A stretch of 64,000 nt of DNA from Sambucus nigra (lineage: Eukaryota > Streptophyta > Magnoliopsida > Dipsacales > Adoxaceae), in the NCBI GenBank assembly GCA_949130495.1, contig OX422207.1, positions 786,274,384 through 786,338,383 on the forward strand, written 5' to 3'. Numbering within the stretch: the first letter of the stretch is position 1; each line of letters opens with the position of its first letter. Below are positions 1 through 9,462 of the stretch, in pieces. The position numbers and the translations under genes were made by a program. The notes under the pieces were generated by a model. That model saw nothing but the letters and a program-made list of their open reading frames with translations, had not been told where the DNA came from and searched no databases.

Positions 1-345
1 GAGCCAATCCATATCGATAATAACGTCATGCTCATGCATATCTAAGACTAACATGTCTGCAGGTAATACCAAGCTACCAATCTCTACCCCCACACCCCGG
101 CATATAAAGAAAATAAGCGAACCATTTCTCAGTAGTGAGTCTACACACATCACAGTGCTCTCTGCTGTGGCTAATAACCCTAAGGCCTTCGTAAAATGGG
201 TAGCTATAAAATAGTGCGTCGCCCCAGTATCAAATAAAACTTGACCCATAGTACCATGGATAAGAAACATACCCTCAATCGTGGGTGGTGCCTGTGGAGC
301 TGCTGCCTGGTGGACGTTATAGACACGTCCATACTGTAACTGCCC
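1..345 (-). pseudogene. pol: E1 aspartic protease, N-terminal part
   Basis: This is the retropepsin-like protease that would process the Gag-Pol polyprotein. The frame is open from just after the UAG at 346-348 to the window edge. It contains the catalytic motif [10 protein letters not shown] (D-T-G intact) and further on a DMDWL segment matching GMDWL in E2 and E3. It is in the same frame as gag upstream, separated only by that UAG. RT, RNase H and integrase would follow to the left, outside the window. Confidence 0.8.
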
Positions 346-1557
346 CTACTGCACTGGAGCTGCTGGAATGGATGGTAGGGCTGGTACCTGGTCTGGTGCT
401 GGGAGGGCGGCTGGAAAAAGTGGCCTCTGTGGCTTATTACGGGCACCCTGCTACTGTGGGGCCCTATCACCCTCTGGGCAATCCTGGCGCTTATGGCCAT
501 GCTTGCCGTACATAAAACATCGGCCTCTGAAGTTACCTCCCCTCTGACCCTGCTGACCACGGCCTTGCTGGCCATTACCACCCCGCCACTGGCACTGTTG
601 GCCCTGTTGCTGTCGGTGTTGGCCTTCTTGGCCCTGCTGATTAGGCTGGCCCTGCCTATAACCCCCAAATCCCTGCCTGGAATCACCTAATCGGAAGCGC
701 TTGGCAGGGTCCCCCTGATGGGAACTCTGCTCATGCTGACGAGTCTGTCCCTAGGATGTCAGTGCTCCACCAGCGCCACTACCCCATGTCCTGCCTTGCT
801 AGCCGGACTCTCATGCTCGCTTGCTTCCCTGCAGATGGAAGCGGTGATCCTGGCAGTGTAGTAAGGCAGCATTGAGTACATCTGTGAAGGTACTCAGAGA
901 CAAATTCCCTATAAGATGCTGACGGATCCTCCAAGCTAACTCGTCTACAAATAATATTATCTTCTTACCCTCAGTAGGTGCCTCATCTGGCATTATGGTG
1001 AGAAGTCTCGTGAACTCCTCCTCATACTCAGCAACGGTAGAATTTTCCTGCTTCAAGTTCAGTAACTTTCGCCTCATCTCAGTCTGCACGACGGGTGGAA
1101 AGTACTTGCGATCAAACCGCTCCCAGAATATCTGAATCGAAATATTATCCCTCTCCTCCAAGGTGGTGGTGGATTCCCACCACTGCAAAGCGGCCCCCAC
1201 TAACTTGAAGGAAGCCAACAATAGTTTTTGCACGTATGTGCACTCATACATACGAAGATGCCACTTGATATCTTTCTTCCATTGGCTGACGATGATGATA
1301 TATGAACTGCCTGAGAACTCAGGGGGATGCGTCTTCTGAAAGGAATCCCTAACCCGCTCCCATGCTGATGGAAGTTGTGCAGGTACTGGAGCCACTGCCT
1401 GAATCTGGGGTGGAGCATGTTGTACTACCGCTAACGCGGCATTCACCGCCTGAGCAATAATAGCGTCTAACTCATTAGCATTCATCGTACCCTGAGCCGG
1501 AGCTGCTAGCTGCTCGGCTTGGGCACGCCTATCCTTTGGTGCACGTCTCGGAGGCAT
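346..1557 (-). pseudogene. gag: E1 gag (capsid and zinc knuckle), with in-frame stops
   Basis: I chose the ATG at 1557-1555 (MPPRRAP), since E2 and E3 begin the same way (MPPKRG, MPPRRA). The retrotransposon Gag core is readable, with LQWWES, an F-RKYFPP block and AEYEEEFTRL. A C-terminal zinc knuckle reads CFMYGKHGHKRQDC, so the second cysteine of CCHC is tyrosine. The frame is broken by a TGA near 811-813, a TAG in the following Q/G-rich stretch, and a TAG after APQ; all fit C-to-T changes of CGA or CAG. The last stop, TAG at 348-346, is shared in position and context with E2 and E3 and may not be decay. Confidence 0.85.
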
Positions 1558-1726
1558 CTGAAATGTGAAGAAATTTATTAGTCTAAAGTTATTATCAAAT
1601 CTTAAATAGGTGAAGACATAATCGTAAAAGTAAGAGTACAACAATCCTAACATAGGGCTCTATAACAAAAATGCTAATCTGAAAGAGAAATAAGTCGTAC
1701 AGATCCTAAGGACACTAGAACCTGAT

Positions 1727-1738
1727 GCTCTGATACCA
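1727..1738 (-). other. E1 primer-binding site (tRNA-iMet type)
   Basis: On the minus strand TGGTATCAGAGC starts two bases after the LTR end. It is complementary to the 3' end of plant initiator tRNA-Met, the usual primer of Tekay/Del chromoviruses. E2 (18993-19005) and E3 (29266-29277) have the same site. Confidence 0.9.
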
Positions 1739-1740
1739 CC

Positions 1741-3259
1741 TGTGACACCACGCCTAATTAAATACCGGGCGATTACTCTTTTATTAAATTAAAATCAAGG
1801 TGAACATTTGGATCATTCTTAGCATCACTGTCGTAAAAATAAATTTTCCAATTTAAACACCCTAAATAATTAAGTTAAGTGTCAAAACCATTTTAGACAT
1901 TACTTTCCAAATTTTATTTATAAAAACCAACATTTAAAACTTTACAAGATTCGTAATTTAAAGAATCACACAACAATTAAAGGTCTCAAATCTCGTCTTA
2001 CATTAAATCTCGTCTTACATTAAATCTCGTCTTACATTAAAGGTCTCATAATTATTAATAAGTCCTACTGGTCTTCTTTATCTCCCAAAATATTTTAATA
2101 AGGATGTCTAAGGAGTATTACTCATATAAATTTGATTCAACTATTTAAAAGGGGAAATATGAGTCTGCCAGAAGGGGTCGATCGATCGATGGCAGGAGCT
2201 CGATCGATCGATGCGTCGATCGATCGACACCCCTGGTTCGATCGATCGATCAAACAGGTATGGCGAATTTGCAGATTAACAGTTACAGGTTCTATCATCC
2301 AACCTCAACCAAATTCAGATTTTTAACACCCAAACTCCAAGAAATTCGTACTACAAAAATTATAAACCCAAACTAACAATCTTCTACGTAAAGCATGTGA
2401 ATTTTCATCAATAACCATGGATTAAAAGGGCAAAACTTGTATAAACCTCATGAACCCTAGAAATTTCTTTAACTTTGTTCTAATCAATCTTTTTCCATAA
2501 TTTCTTCTTCTAAAACATCATAAATCCATGGTTCAACCTCTACATATGAAGGGGATTTCCAGATTTCCATTTATATCATTACTACATGCAATTTCCTATC
2601 TCCAACATGGGTTTTCTTCCATGAAACTCATCCTAATAAATCCTAGACTATCATGAGTGATGCATTAACGAAAATAAGCAAGATAAACACTTTCCTGGAA
2701 ATTTCAGAGTTCTGATTTGTGGACGAATTTGGTGTGATTGCGTTCCTCGTCGCGCGATCTACGCGTTGGTGGTGGTGGTGGTGGCGGTGCAACCGGATGA
2801 ATTTTTGGCCTAGAACACCTTGGCAAAATCTCTCATTCCCTCTCCTATGGCCGTCACTTGCCTTTAGTTGTGTTAACCCTAGAAGGCAACTTTAGACATC
2901 TGATATAACCCTTGAAAATTCATGGGTTTAATTGCCCAAAATTACAAAATGTCCAAAATGCCCTCCCGGGGCGCTAAATAAGCCTAAAAATGCCCCGAGA
3001 CCCAAATTAAACCCCCGGGTACACTTTTCTGACTATCTCGACCCTTCCGGATACTTTGGCGCACTCAAAATGACCATACGAGCAACTTAAAATTTATTCC
3101 CTTTGTAAATCAATATTTAGTCCCGACGTAATTAACTTCCGGATTTATATTAAATTAATAACTCACATTAAATTTAATAAATCCCCAAATTTATAAAGCA
3201 TAACAATACGGGGTATTACAATTAATTAAAGTCAATTAACTAAAACTCGGGGTGTTACA
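1741..3259 (-). repeat. E1 5' LTR (1519 bp)
   Basis: The boundaries are TGTAACACCCCGAG at 3259 and the TGTCACA-type end at 1741, next to the primer-binding site. It includes three copies of a 17-bp unit (AAATCTCGTCTTACATT) near 1985-2042, a short GTG run near 2765-2785, and at 2175-2251 four 12-bp palindromes TCGATCGATCGA. The stretch around the palindromes (GAACCTGTAACTGTTAAT on the minus strand) is homologous to the corresponding part of the E3 LTR. The small open frames here are chance. Confidence 0.85.
2175..2251. repeat. Palindrome cluster in the E1 LTR
   Basis: Four copies of TCGATCGATCGA, a perfect 12-bp palindrome, are separated by short, different spacers. The cluster is the most CpG-dense part of an otherwise AT-rich LTR. 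Related clusters lie at 27645-27690 and 35217-35298 in the two E3 LTRs. Confidence 0.8.
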
Positions 3260-4249
3260 ACATTCACCCTACACTCGTTAAATCATTAACTTTTAGACCA
3301 GTATCTATTGAACTTTGTCACCCACGTGTCGGTTGGGGACGTTAGGCAACTGGATTTATTTCAATGGAAGTGGTTCTTTGCCTTGGGTTCATCATGGAGA
3401 ATGTGAGTATAGTGGCTTTCCATGTTATAAAATGGTTTTGCACCTATTTGTTTCCTCAGAAAGAAGGTCAAATCCCACCTTGTCTATAGCAAAAGACCTT
3501 AACTTTCTTTAAATAATGGTCATGCATATGCCTCTGCTTCTCTCGTTCCATGCTCGGCCAATGAGTAGCAGAATTACCCCTCACCAGTTTCCCTTAATCC
3601 TTTTGGATCCATTAATCGGATCCAAATGGATTCACAAAGTCGAGTGGTTTTGGGGTTTTATGCAGCAATTAGTGCAGGTCGGTCGTGTTAGATTTTCTCA
3701 TTTAATCATTACTATCAATTGACGCATTAGTTCACTAAGATGCACGTGGGTGTCCCTTTTAATTCAAAAGAGTTATTTTTAGCTTAAGAAAATCATTTTC
3801 CTTCTTTTCACTTCATCAAGTATTTGCATGGAGAAAGAGAAATCGTGGTTGTCCATTTCATAGAAAGAAGTTCCTACACTCGTATATTGAATTCTTTGAC
3901 ATTCTTCCTTGTTAATCTTTTCCAGGTCCCGTCGAACTACTCCCTTTGTATTCCCGTTGAATTTTCTTCATTATTTTGACATCTTATTCTTCATTTTTGG
4001 ACGCTTCTTTCATGTCTTTCATATATTTGTTATTTCAAGCGTTGTACCATAGTTTAGGCTTCATATTTCATTTCACAAGAATTAGTGCACTCGTTATTTG
4101 GTTCATTAATGGTACTCAATCTCTGCTTGAGTTTATTTCTAGTGACCCCACTCCTCTTACAATATATCAATTGGTTCAGTGGTTTGATTATAAAATTAGG
4201 TATGCCCGTTTTAAATAAGAAAGGCGTTTTGAAGAGAGTCGTGAGAATC
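3260..4249. other. Spacer between E1 and E2, possibly an eroded copia remnant
   Basis: No convincing gene. Before E2 inserted, this stretch was continuous with 21744 onward, as the AATAA target duplication shows. Two short plus-strand pieces recall Ty1/copia pol: IGSKWIHKVEW near 3610-3645 (compare the KWVFKIK block of copia RT) and INGTQSLLEFISSDPTPLTIY near 4105-4170 (compare the RYLKGT...LTAYSDADW block). They are in the expected order but short and frameshifted, so this is only a suggestion. Confidence 0.3.
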
Positions 4250-4254
4250 AATAA
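4250..4254. repeat. E2 target-site duplication AATAA, left copy
   Basis: AATAA directly precedes the left end of the E2 LTR and recurs at 21739-21743 directly after the right end. A 5-bp duplication is standard for Ty3/gypsy integration. The match fixes the LTR terminus at 4255, where the expected TG is now AG. Confidence 0.8.
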
Positions 4255-5557
4255 AGTGACAACCCGCACTCCGAAATAAGGGGTGGCCAGCCCGATACTC
4301 CGACATATACGGTAATCATGGACGGAAATCATTCTCAACACCACAAATAAAGTAAGAGTAACCGAGAAATCCACCCAATAATTCGGAAAACGGGTTGTCA
4401 AAACAATTTATGCAATTAAAAGTGAAGTTAAGAAAAAAAACAATTTAAACAACCCATTTTAGAACAATAGTGTAATTCAAAGAAACATAATTTAGATACA
4501 TCTAAAACCACTATACAAGGAGAGAACCGAATATGCTGTCGGTTCACAGCTACACAAAAGTAGTCACAACAGTTAGATATAATGTTTTATATTCATTATA
4601 CAATTACAAGTTTGGGCCACTCGCCCGAGTGACAGACCCGATCATAACTAGATATCAAAAGAATGACGGCGTCTAACAAAACATCCTGTAATATCCGCAA
4701 TTTCATACAGCTCCTTTAAAAGCAAAAGAGTAGAAATATCAACACGGGCGTCCTTGCGGAGGAGAACCAGGGCGGATACAATAACAAACACAACATAGAG
4801 GAAAATGGACGGGTCAGGACCCGGTTTATATATAGTTCCCAGATGAACAAAAAGCATGCTAGATATGAACAGTTAATCATGACAAAGGAAAGAAGAATCT
4901 AACAACCTAAGCATGAATACTAATAAGACAACTAACATGACATGCTTAAATAAACTATGCAGGAAAGGAAGATGATGCAATGATTAAATTAAAAGCTTCT
5001 ATTAACCAATTTCCACTTTAACCCAGTTTCAATTCCTTAATAGGAATACACTAATCATTATTTCCTCATTTATTCCAATTCCCATTTCTTAGCAGGAAGG
5101 TAATTATCAATAATATCATTTAGTGGAAATTATACAACCCTCAAGTCCCACTTGAGTTTAGAAAAGTCATATTCTTATACATATAACGATTCTAAGACCG
5201 CCCCTCCGAGTTTCCCCACTGGGCGCGCCCCTAAATGACTATCATCTTCCAGGGGCCCATCAAACAAGGCAGCCTGGGTACCTAACGCACGTCGGGAAGT
5301 GGCCATATGCCTGCGAGTGAGTCATAACCACACCCAGAATTACTTCACTAGCGCAGAAAAATACATATAATAAACCCGCATATGGCCGAGGACTATAGTC
5401 TCCCTGCATTCACTAGCCAAGGAACATCACCTCATGCGCGAGCTTCCCTTATGATAGCATTTAGAGAGGTGTGTTTAAGTAAATTAGCATTTACTATAAA
5501 AACCATACTTTTCCTTTTCATTAACATTTACATGTTTCGTTTGTTTGAAATCGTTAT

Positions 5558-6091
5558 TGTTGATGTAAAAAACTAGATCGCTCTAATTATTTAATCACAG
5601 ATAAATAAATAAGACAAAGATTTTTAAAGTGGTTCGGCTAGGAATAAAGCCTACGTCCACTGTTATGTTATTGCTGAGTGTTTATGGAATTCTTGATTAC
5701 AAGTTCTTTCAAGAAATTCCCGTCCCTTTGAATGAGGGAGATACAAGGTATTTATAGCCTTGAGGCTGTACATGAAAGATTCAATACATTAAATGATATA
5801 CATGTGAAAGGGTAATAAATTTAATGCAGCGTGTGCGTCAAGAATATAATGAATAGTTGAACAGTTGTCCGTCTGGTAATTAATGATACGGCCGAGATGC
5901 AGTTCGGACCGCCTTAGTTGCTCGTTGATCAAGAGTTCCTCGGAGTGCTTAGAGTATCTCGGGATGATGTAGTTCCTCGGGGTGTTGTAGTTCCTCGGGG
6001 TATTGTAGTTCCTCGGGGTATTGTGCCATGTAGATTGCCACGTGTCTTGTTATTATTGGTCCACGTCAGTAGATTAAATTTGGTATCAACA
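5558..6091 (-). repeat. N 3' LTR (534 bp)
   Basis: It runs from TGTTGATGTAAA to GGTATCAACA in plus orientation and lies next to the polypurine tract at 6092. It differs from the 5' LTR at three places (GAGGCTG/GACGCTG, AAGATTC/AAGGTTC, CCACGTG/CCATGTG). Near 5935-6020 there is a short array of GTAGTTCCTCGGGGT units. The 5' part shares the GTGGTTCGGC...GCCTACGTCCAC motif with the E4 LTRs. Confidence 0.95.
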
Positions 6092-6103
6092 GAAGCCCCC
6101 AAT
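6092..6103 (-). other. N polypurine tract
   Basis: On the minus strand ATTGGGGGCTTC abuts the 3' LTR. The same 12 bases precede the E4 3' LTR at 58630-58641. This tract primes plus-strand DNA synthesis in LTR elements. Confidence 0.85.
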
Positions 6104-6411
6104 GCTTCATGCTTGATGGGTTACTTGAAAGGATGGAGTATTTATTCTGCAATGTTGCTCGGTGCTCGTGAAATTCTTGATCTACCTTCTTGATTTGTTC
6201 AACATAAAGTGCATTATCTTCTGAACGACATATGATGCCGCTTGTAGCTTGTCATAATCTTCAAGTATGTTGATTGGTTTGCTAGCCGACCTACTGCCTC
6301 CTATGAGCTAGTGGTGGATTTCGAAACATTTTCATATAACTTCTTCTTCAATATTGGTTGGGATAGTAGTAGCAAATATCTCAGTGCTGTAGATGCTGAT
6401 TTTGACTTCTA

Positions 6412-6630
6412 CTTCTGCTCGGGGACGATCAAGAGGTTCTCGGGGACGAGCAAGTGCTTCTCAGGAATGAGCTAATGCTTCTCGGATAGATCATCTGTGA
6501 TGAATATCAGAATGTTGAAAGGTCTTAACTTCATAAACTCCTCTTATATTTAGATGATCCTCCTGCTGGTGAGGAACCTGTTTCAAAAGTAGAAGGAAAA
6601 GAAACCAATAGAATAGGAATCTCAATGTAA
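6412..6630 (+). pseudogene. Remnant of the Tat antisense coiled-coil gene (aORF2) in N
   Basis: Read on the plus strand, antisense to N, SSVMNIRMLKGLNFINS and, a frame away, DDPPAGEEPVSKVEGK match the C-terminal end of aORF2 in E4 (54555-55826). The upstream SGTIKRFSGTSKCF region lines up with its arginine-rich middle. A TAG and a frameshift break it, and the rest of the gene is deleted. Its presence shows that N descends from a Tat element that carried the antisense cassette. Confidence 0.7.
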
Positions 6631-6639
6631 TAGTTAGTA

Positions 6640-7140
6640 TACATTTTCATTTTTGTTTACAAATTTGTATTTGCTATTGTCTTGTAAATATCAAACACTT
6701 TACATTTATGCATATGTATCTGTTAAAAAGATAACAATGTTGTGTTGTTCATCGACCAGCTTAAAAAGTTACAAGTATTAGAAACGTTGCTCGATCACTT
6801 AATAATAAAGTAATGAGTATAAAAATGTTTAAAATTTTTCCAACCAACCAAGGTTGTTAAATTATGCTTGTCGACCAACTACAGTTAGTGGGTTTTTATC
6901 CCCGACCAGCCATACTTGGTTCAATTTCAAATATTTTCATAAAATGTGTCCGACCAACTAAGGTCAATAATTTCTCCTCGTCGACCAACTACAGTTAGTG
7001 GGTTTTTATCCCCGACCAACTATACTTGGTGTATTTTGGAATATTTTGTTCTTCGAGGAACTTTTTGTAATAATCTTACCTCCCGACCAACATAAGTTGT
7101 AATATGAGAGTATATTTTTATCTTACCAACCGTCATTGAT
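6640..7140. other. N post-pol variable region with GTCGACCAACT repeats
   Basis: There is no gene. The stretch holds irregular copies of phrases such as CGACCAACTACAGTTAGTGG (for example near 6893 and 6983) and is the reverse complement, in diverged form, of the E4 region after its 27-bp array (about 54060-54420). It is the hypervariable part between pol and the antisense cassette. Confidence 0.7.
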
Positions 7141-7144
7141 CATG

Positions 7145-7575
7145 CTGGTGTACACCTCTTGGCTCCTTAAAGCTTTTGGCTCCTTAGAGCATTTTTTGGC
7201 TCCTTAGAGCATGTCCTCCTAACCAAAGGAGGTTGGCTACTTATAGCACTTTTGCTCCGTAGAGCTGTCCTCCTAACCAAAGGAGGTTGGCTACTTATAG
7301 CACTTTTGCTCCGTAGAGCTGTCCTCCTAACCAAAGGAGGTTGGCTACTTATAGCACTTTTGCTCCGTAGAGCTGTCCTCCTAACCAAAGGAGGTTGGCT
7401 CCTTAGAGCACTTTTTGGCTCCTTAGAGCATGGCTCCATAGAGCATGGCTCCGTAGAGCATGGCTCCGTAGAGCATGGCTCCTTAGAGCATGACTCCTTA
7501 GAGCATGGCTCCGTAGAGCATGGCTCCGTAGAGCATGGCTCCGTAGAGCATGGCTCCTTAGAGCACTTTTTGTTG
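7145..7575 (-). repeat. N tandem arrays with 54-bp and 15-bp units
   Basis: At about 7205-7400 there are roughly four 54-bp units, each with the inverted repeat CCTCC-taaccaaa-GGAGG. At 7430-7565 there are about nine 15-bp units (GAGCATGGCTCCGTA and variants). Both unit lengths are multiples of three, and on the minus strand the 15-bp array reads as repeated ALRSH in frame with the RT remnant upstream. The array continues the segment that in E4 is the linker between the two RNase H domains. Confidence 0.9.
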
Positions 7576-7830
7576 ATCCTGTAACATCCACAGGTTGATC
7601 AGTGAACAACTTTTGTTTCTCGGGAGTATTAGGAATCCTCCCAACCATTTCTGCATTGCATCCTGTAACATCCACAGGTTGATCAGCGAGCAACTTTTGT
7701 TTCTCGGGAGTATTAGGAATCCTCCCAACCATTTCTGCATTGCATCCTGTAACATCCACAGGTTGATCAGCGAGCAACTTTTGTTTCTCGGGAGTATTAG
7801 GATCAGTAAACTCTGCTACAGCTTGTATTA
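7576..7830 (-). repeat. N three-copy 84-bp tandem repeat in the RNase H linker
   Basis: Units begin at 7576, 7660 and 7744, an exact 84-bp period (28 codons). Each encodes PNTPEKQKLLADQPVDVTG plus CNAEMVGRI on the minus strand. The core ADQPVDVTG matches the E4 RNase H / aRNH linker near 51635, where a 60-bp in-frame duplication starts at the same VDVTG. The copies are nearly identical, so expansion was recent. Confidence 0.92.
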
Positions 7831-8310
7831 ATGAATGCCCATGCCAATTTTTCCTACTTTGGGTATCTGATCTCTGCACCTCTTCCTTCGTCGTTGGAGA
7901 TCGCAACTCTAAAAGAGCTTTGATCGTTTCTGGATTCGCTTCAACGTCTCGCTGGTTGATAATGTACCCGAGGAACATTCCTTCTCGTACTCCAAATGTG
8001 GACTTCGTCGGGTTAAGCATATCGTTGACATGGACTTCCATATTACAACTGATTTGCTCGGCAAAAACCTTGTTCATCAGCCGCTGTTATGTCGCTCTCT
8101 GTCTTCAGGTTTCATTTTGATCTGGTGGTAGCCAGAGGAGTAAGTATCCATGAGCAGCTCGTGTCCCGAGGTAGCATCCGCTGTTTTGTTGAGATCGGTG
8201 AAATCAACACACATTCTCCATTTATTGTTTTTCTTCTGCCCGACGAGGAGATCTAGATCTTTCTTTGGCTCGGTCTTCATTTCCTCTTGTATAGCTTGAT
8301 TCTTCTCGGG
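7831..8310 (-). pseudogene. pol: N reverse transcriptase remnant with internal deletions
   Basis: Recognisable Tat RT blocks on the minus strand are KKNNKWRMCVDFTDLNK, ATSGHELL, YHQIKMKPEDRE, NKVFAEQISCNMEV and EGMFLGYIINQR. Against E4, several blocks are missing: the segment after DLNK, the FITPRGTYYYNVM-FGLKN palm block, and about 30 residues after the catalytic site. The catalytic YVDD reads HVND. It cannot encode an active polymerase. It lies downstream of the integrase piece, the reverse of the normal order. Confidence 0.88.
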
Positions 8311-8379
8311 GCTGGATGCTCTTCTTCTCGTATGTCATGTCAATAAGTGGCTCAGCTTCTATCCACTAAGTAAAATAAT

Positions 8380-8900
8380 CTACTGCGATGACGAGGTATT
8401 TGAATCTTCCTCGAGTCGTCGGCAATGGTCCAACCAAATCAATCCCCACATAGAAAATGGCCAAGGATAAATGATGGATGTCAATAATGTTTGTGAAGTT
8501 CTTCTGATGGAGGAAAAGCGTTGGCACTTGTCACATTTCTTGGCATAAGCTATACAATCAGCTCTCATCGTCGGCCAGTAGTATCTCTGCGTCATCACCT
8601 TTTGCAAAAGTATTCGACCTGCTACATGGGCTCCACAGGACCCTTCATGGATCTCTTTAATCAATTCACCTCGGAGGGATGTACACATCTTTGCAAACCT
8701 GCCATAATTCCTCATCGAGCAGCTTTAAACTTCCATTTCTTGGCAGCGAGCTTATCTTCCGAATACCATTATACCGAGCAGCTTTAAACTTTGGTTCCTT
8801 AGCAGCGAGCTTATCCTCCGGTAATTGTTCCTCCTTAATATATGCTCTGATAGGATCCATCCAAGATGTTCCTAAATCAAGGGTAATAATATTCATCGTC
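8380..8900 (-). pseudogene. pol: N integrase N-terminal region, truncated
   Basis: On the minus strand the pre-integrase region (TLDLGTSWMDPIRAYI) is followed by EIHEGSCGAHVAGRILLQ, then YYWPTMRADC...CDKCQRFSSIRR, the HHCC zinc finger, and PFSMWG where the catalytic core should start. The core is then lost, so the three catalytic acidic residues are missing. Frameshifts separate the pieces. The closest relative here is the E4 integrase (52324-53578). Confidence 0.85.
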
Positions 8901-8925
8901 AGGTCTTCATCTATGCTCCGACTTT

Positions 8926-9462
8926 CTAATGCTTCAATCGCAGCTCGGTACGAGTAGCTGATGCTAATCGGGCCAAGGCGTATGCTCTCACATTCTCCGT
9001 TCTTGATATTCTTACCAGTTGAACAGCAACAAACTCTGATACCAACTCCATCACCTTTGCTTGATACTTGATCATCAATTCTCCTTTGGATGCATATATT
9101 CCCAACATTTGGTTTACGATCAATTGAGAATCACTGAAGACAATAACCTGTTGTGCCTCCATAGTATTTGACAAATTAAGACCTGCAACCATGGCCTCAT
9201 ACTCAACCTCATTATTAGAAGCTTTGAATTAGAATCGTAGGGCGTATTCCATGTCGACCTCGTCTGGGCTGTTCAAAACGATCCCTGCCCCACAGCTTGT
9301 GGTGCAAGATGAGCCATCTACATATAGTCTCCATATAGGCAATTTGTCTTCTAATTTCTGGTCTGACAGAGTTCCTCGGTGGAATACTTTTCGCTTTCTT
9401 TCATCATGTCCTGATAGTTCTGAATACACCTCTTGAATTTCGATATACCTCCTGAACTTCAA
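8926..9462 (-). pseudogene. pol: N second RNase H (aRNH) remnant
   Basis: WRLYVDGSSCTTSCGAGIVL, then AEYE-type text, then VFSDSQLIVNQMLGIYASKG and NVRAYALARLA are the blocks of the additional RNase H that marks the Tat lineage. YVDGSS and FSDSQ hold the first acidic residues; the late ADALARLA block reads AYALARLA, losing its aspartate. One stop or frameshift lies near 9195-9228. A classical RNase H upstream is missing. Confidence 0.85.

Larger units (their letters stand above)
1..3259 (-). mobile_element. E1: Tekay/Del-type Ty3/gypsy chromovirus, 5' part only
   Basis: Read on the minus strand, the order is 5' LTR, a tRNA-iMet primer-binding site, gag with a zinc knuckle, then the start of the aspartic protease, cut by the window edge. 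Gag and protease resemble those of E2 and E3 further along the window, whose integrases end in a chromodomain-like tail, which is why I place E1 in the Tekay/Del group. The remaining pol and the 3' LTR must lie to the left, so no target-site duplication can be tested. Several in-frame stops show that the copy is inactive. Confidence 0.9.

Noticed and set aside
204..686. 160-codon minus-strand ORF starting MIPGRDLGV
   Set aside because: A shadow of gag; the real frame holds the zinc knuckle and runs into the protease.
2175..2251. GATC clusters as a replication origin or Dam-type site
   Set aside because: That logic is bacterial. This is a plant LTR; the clusters are reported only as palindromes.
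7205..7830. CRISPR-like regular repeats
   Set aside because: Units are contiguous tandem copies without unique spacers and lie in a plant retrotransposon.
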